DNA of 64,000 bases from Ascarosepion bandense. Lineage: Eukaryota > Mollusca > Cephalopoda > Sepiida > Sepiidae. Under the pieces are notes generated by a model that was not told the origin of the DNA, searched no databases, and saw only the letters and a program-made list of their open reading frames with translations. Both the position numbers and the translations under genes were made by a program. The DNA lies in the NCBI GenBank assembly GCA_037127315.1, contig JBBBDQ010001294.1, positions 636,001 through 700,000 on the forward strand, in the 5' to 3' direction. Positions 62,968-64,000 of this stretch are shown here, piece by piece. Position 1 is the stretch's first letter, and each line of letters begins with the position of its first letter.

Positions 62968-63361
62968 GGTACACTACCAGCCATAATTATTAGGCCACCC
63001 CAGTTTTTTTAAATAGAAATGATGTATTTCATACTATTTTTAAGTGGATAATTCTAAATAAAATACAATGGTTCTTTTGTTATCATTACTTTGCAAAATT
63101 TTACAAGGCAAGGATCAAAGATGAACTTGTCCAAATCACCCTAAATTTTCTTCATTCTTTCATTGATGAAACTGCAGTATAGGTAATTATTAAATGTTTA
63201 TAAATTCATTTGATACACATGTTATTGTGCAGTATTAACAAAAGACCTATTTGTTTTCATTTACAATTATTCACTTGGCAATAAATACTAAAAAACAGTA
63301 TAAAATACATAATTCTTTTCAAATACTGTGGAGGCCTAATAATTATGGCCAGTAGTGTACC
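62968..63361. mobile_element. MITE, Tc1/mariner type
   Basis: A 394-bp non-coding element starts ggtacactaccagccataat and ends with the near-complement attatggccagtagtgtacc. Terminal inverted repeats are about 29 bp, with weaker pairing further in. It is flanked by TA on both sides (62966-62967 and 63362-63363). It carries no transposase. Confidence 0.9.
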
Positions 63362-63369
63362 TAAGATTA

Positions 63370-63740
63370 AAAACCAACCTTTCATCAAATCCTGTCATTG
63401 GGAAGCAACAAGCAAATACGAGACAAGTACAGCACTAATAGGCTCTAGGTCATGTTTACACATGCATAATTATGAACAGTATTTTTCTGCTTATTTCATC
63501 ACAACAGAAGCACAGAAAGGAAATTTCAAGAACTTCTACAGGATGTAGTGAAGAAAAGTACTAAGAACTAAAGAACTGCAAAAAGATGAAATACATGCTT
63601 GTCAGCGAGAAAAGAACAGACCAACTTGCAAATTACAAATTGAAGATACCAAAATCAAATTAGTATAACAATTTAAATATCTGGGAAGAGTTTTAACAGA
63701 AGACAGAAAGTGTGACTCTGAAGTTTGAGTTTCAGCTTTG
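63370..63740 (+). pseudogene. RTE-like LINE fragments
   Basis: The frame ending near 63548 contains GNFKNFYRM, an RTE-like motif. Then 63586-63730 reads taccaaaatcaaattagtat and the block equivalent to KFKYLGRVLTEDRKCDSEV. The two pieces come from distant parts of the same protein, so the region between is deleted. Confidence 0.65.
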
Positions 63741-64000
63741 TTTAATGGCATGTCAACATCTGTGGATTATTTAATGCCAAAAAGGTGATGTTTTAAGTTT
63801 TTTTTGTTTTTAATATTTGGTTATAGTGAGAAGGTTGATTTACTCAGGTTTTAATGAAATCTTTTTGTTTTTATTTTTTATTTTAGAAAACTGAAAATGT
63901 CTTCTAGCTTTGTATTTAAAAGTGTTTTGCTGAGAATAATTTTTTTCCTTCAAAAATGTGTTATGGTAATAATTTTTTCTCCAAAAATGTATTGATGGTA
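63741..64000. other. Unassigned
   Basis: T-rich; nothing is recognised before the window ends. Confidence 0.4.

Overview
This is eukaryotic, AT-rich, repeat-dominated DNA with no complete protein-coding gene. The content fits a mollusc and most likely a cephalopod (octopus, squid or cuttlefish). That is an inference, based on very many (TA)n microsatellites, a tRNA-derived SINE ending in CTGACTGACTGAC, several Penelope-like elements (PLEs), and decayed CR1/Jockey-group and RTE-like LINEs, Tc1 and mariner elements. Only two short stretches look like host exons: 5508-5766 and 23149-23293, both on the + strand behind good splice-acceptor signals. Nearly everything else is transposon relic, satellite or microsatellite.

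Names used below. LINE-J is a CR1/Jockey-group LINE known mainly from 3' ends that finish with a tail reading gtagccccctgcacatcag and then gattaaaa. RTE-like is a second LINE whose C-terminus carries KFKYLGSVLTED and LLYGSECW-type motifs. SINE-A is a tRNA-derived SINE ending in CTGACTGAC. SINE-B is a second tRNA-derived SINE. SINE-C is a roughly 150-bp unit that occurs as tandem multimers and ends in the LINE-J tail.

Layout. 1-6.2 kb: nested SINEs and LINE ends, with a 5S-rRNA-derived copy. 6.25-8.66 kb: a purine-rich minisatellite of about 33-bp units. 9.2-13 kb: LINE-J ends, a 5S-rRNA-headed SINE and a split foldback element. 13.1-14.1 kb: a deleted mariner. 14.7-15.5 kb: purine repeats. 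16-17.9 kb: a hammerhead-bearing element, a hammerhead palindrome, a LINE-J end and a tRNA-Leu-like foldback. 18-25 kb: Tc1, LINE and SINE relics. 25.7-28.7 kb: a tRNA-headed inverted element, a PLE relic with a hammerhead ribozyme motif at its 3' end, and a 49-bp-stem hairpin. 29.2-30.8 kb: a Tc1 element with about 207-bp inverted repeats. 30.8-33.8 kb: a LINE-J reverse transcriptase relic split by an RTE-like LINE and by a SINE-C multimer. 33.8-36.4 kb: a second PLE, a mariner and SINE-B. 39-40.1 kb: a third PLE. 40.4-41 kb: a tandem dimer in which each roughly 313-bp unit has a tRNA-like A/B box and a type I hammerhead motif. 45.9-46.8 kb: a minisatellite split by a LINE end. 48.4-50.1 kb: three tRNA-headed elements with tails in direct, inverted or single arrangement. 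53.5-55.3 kb: split Tc1 pieces. 56.4-56.9 kb: a CpG-rich solo LTR inside a SINE-A. 58.07-61.5 kb: a 219-bp satellite. 62.97-63.36 kb: a MITE.

The part most worth following is a community of short non-autonomous elements that look Penelope-related. They combine tRNA-like promoter boxes with hammerhead ribozyme relics, or with tails duplicated in direct or inverted orientation as in Penelope terminal repeats. All domain and family assignments were read by eye; no database search was possible.
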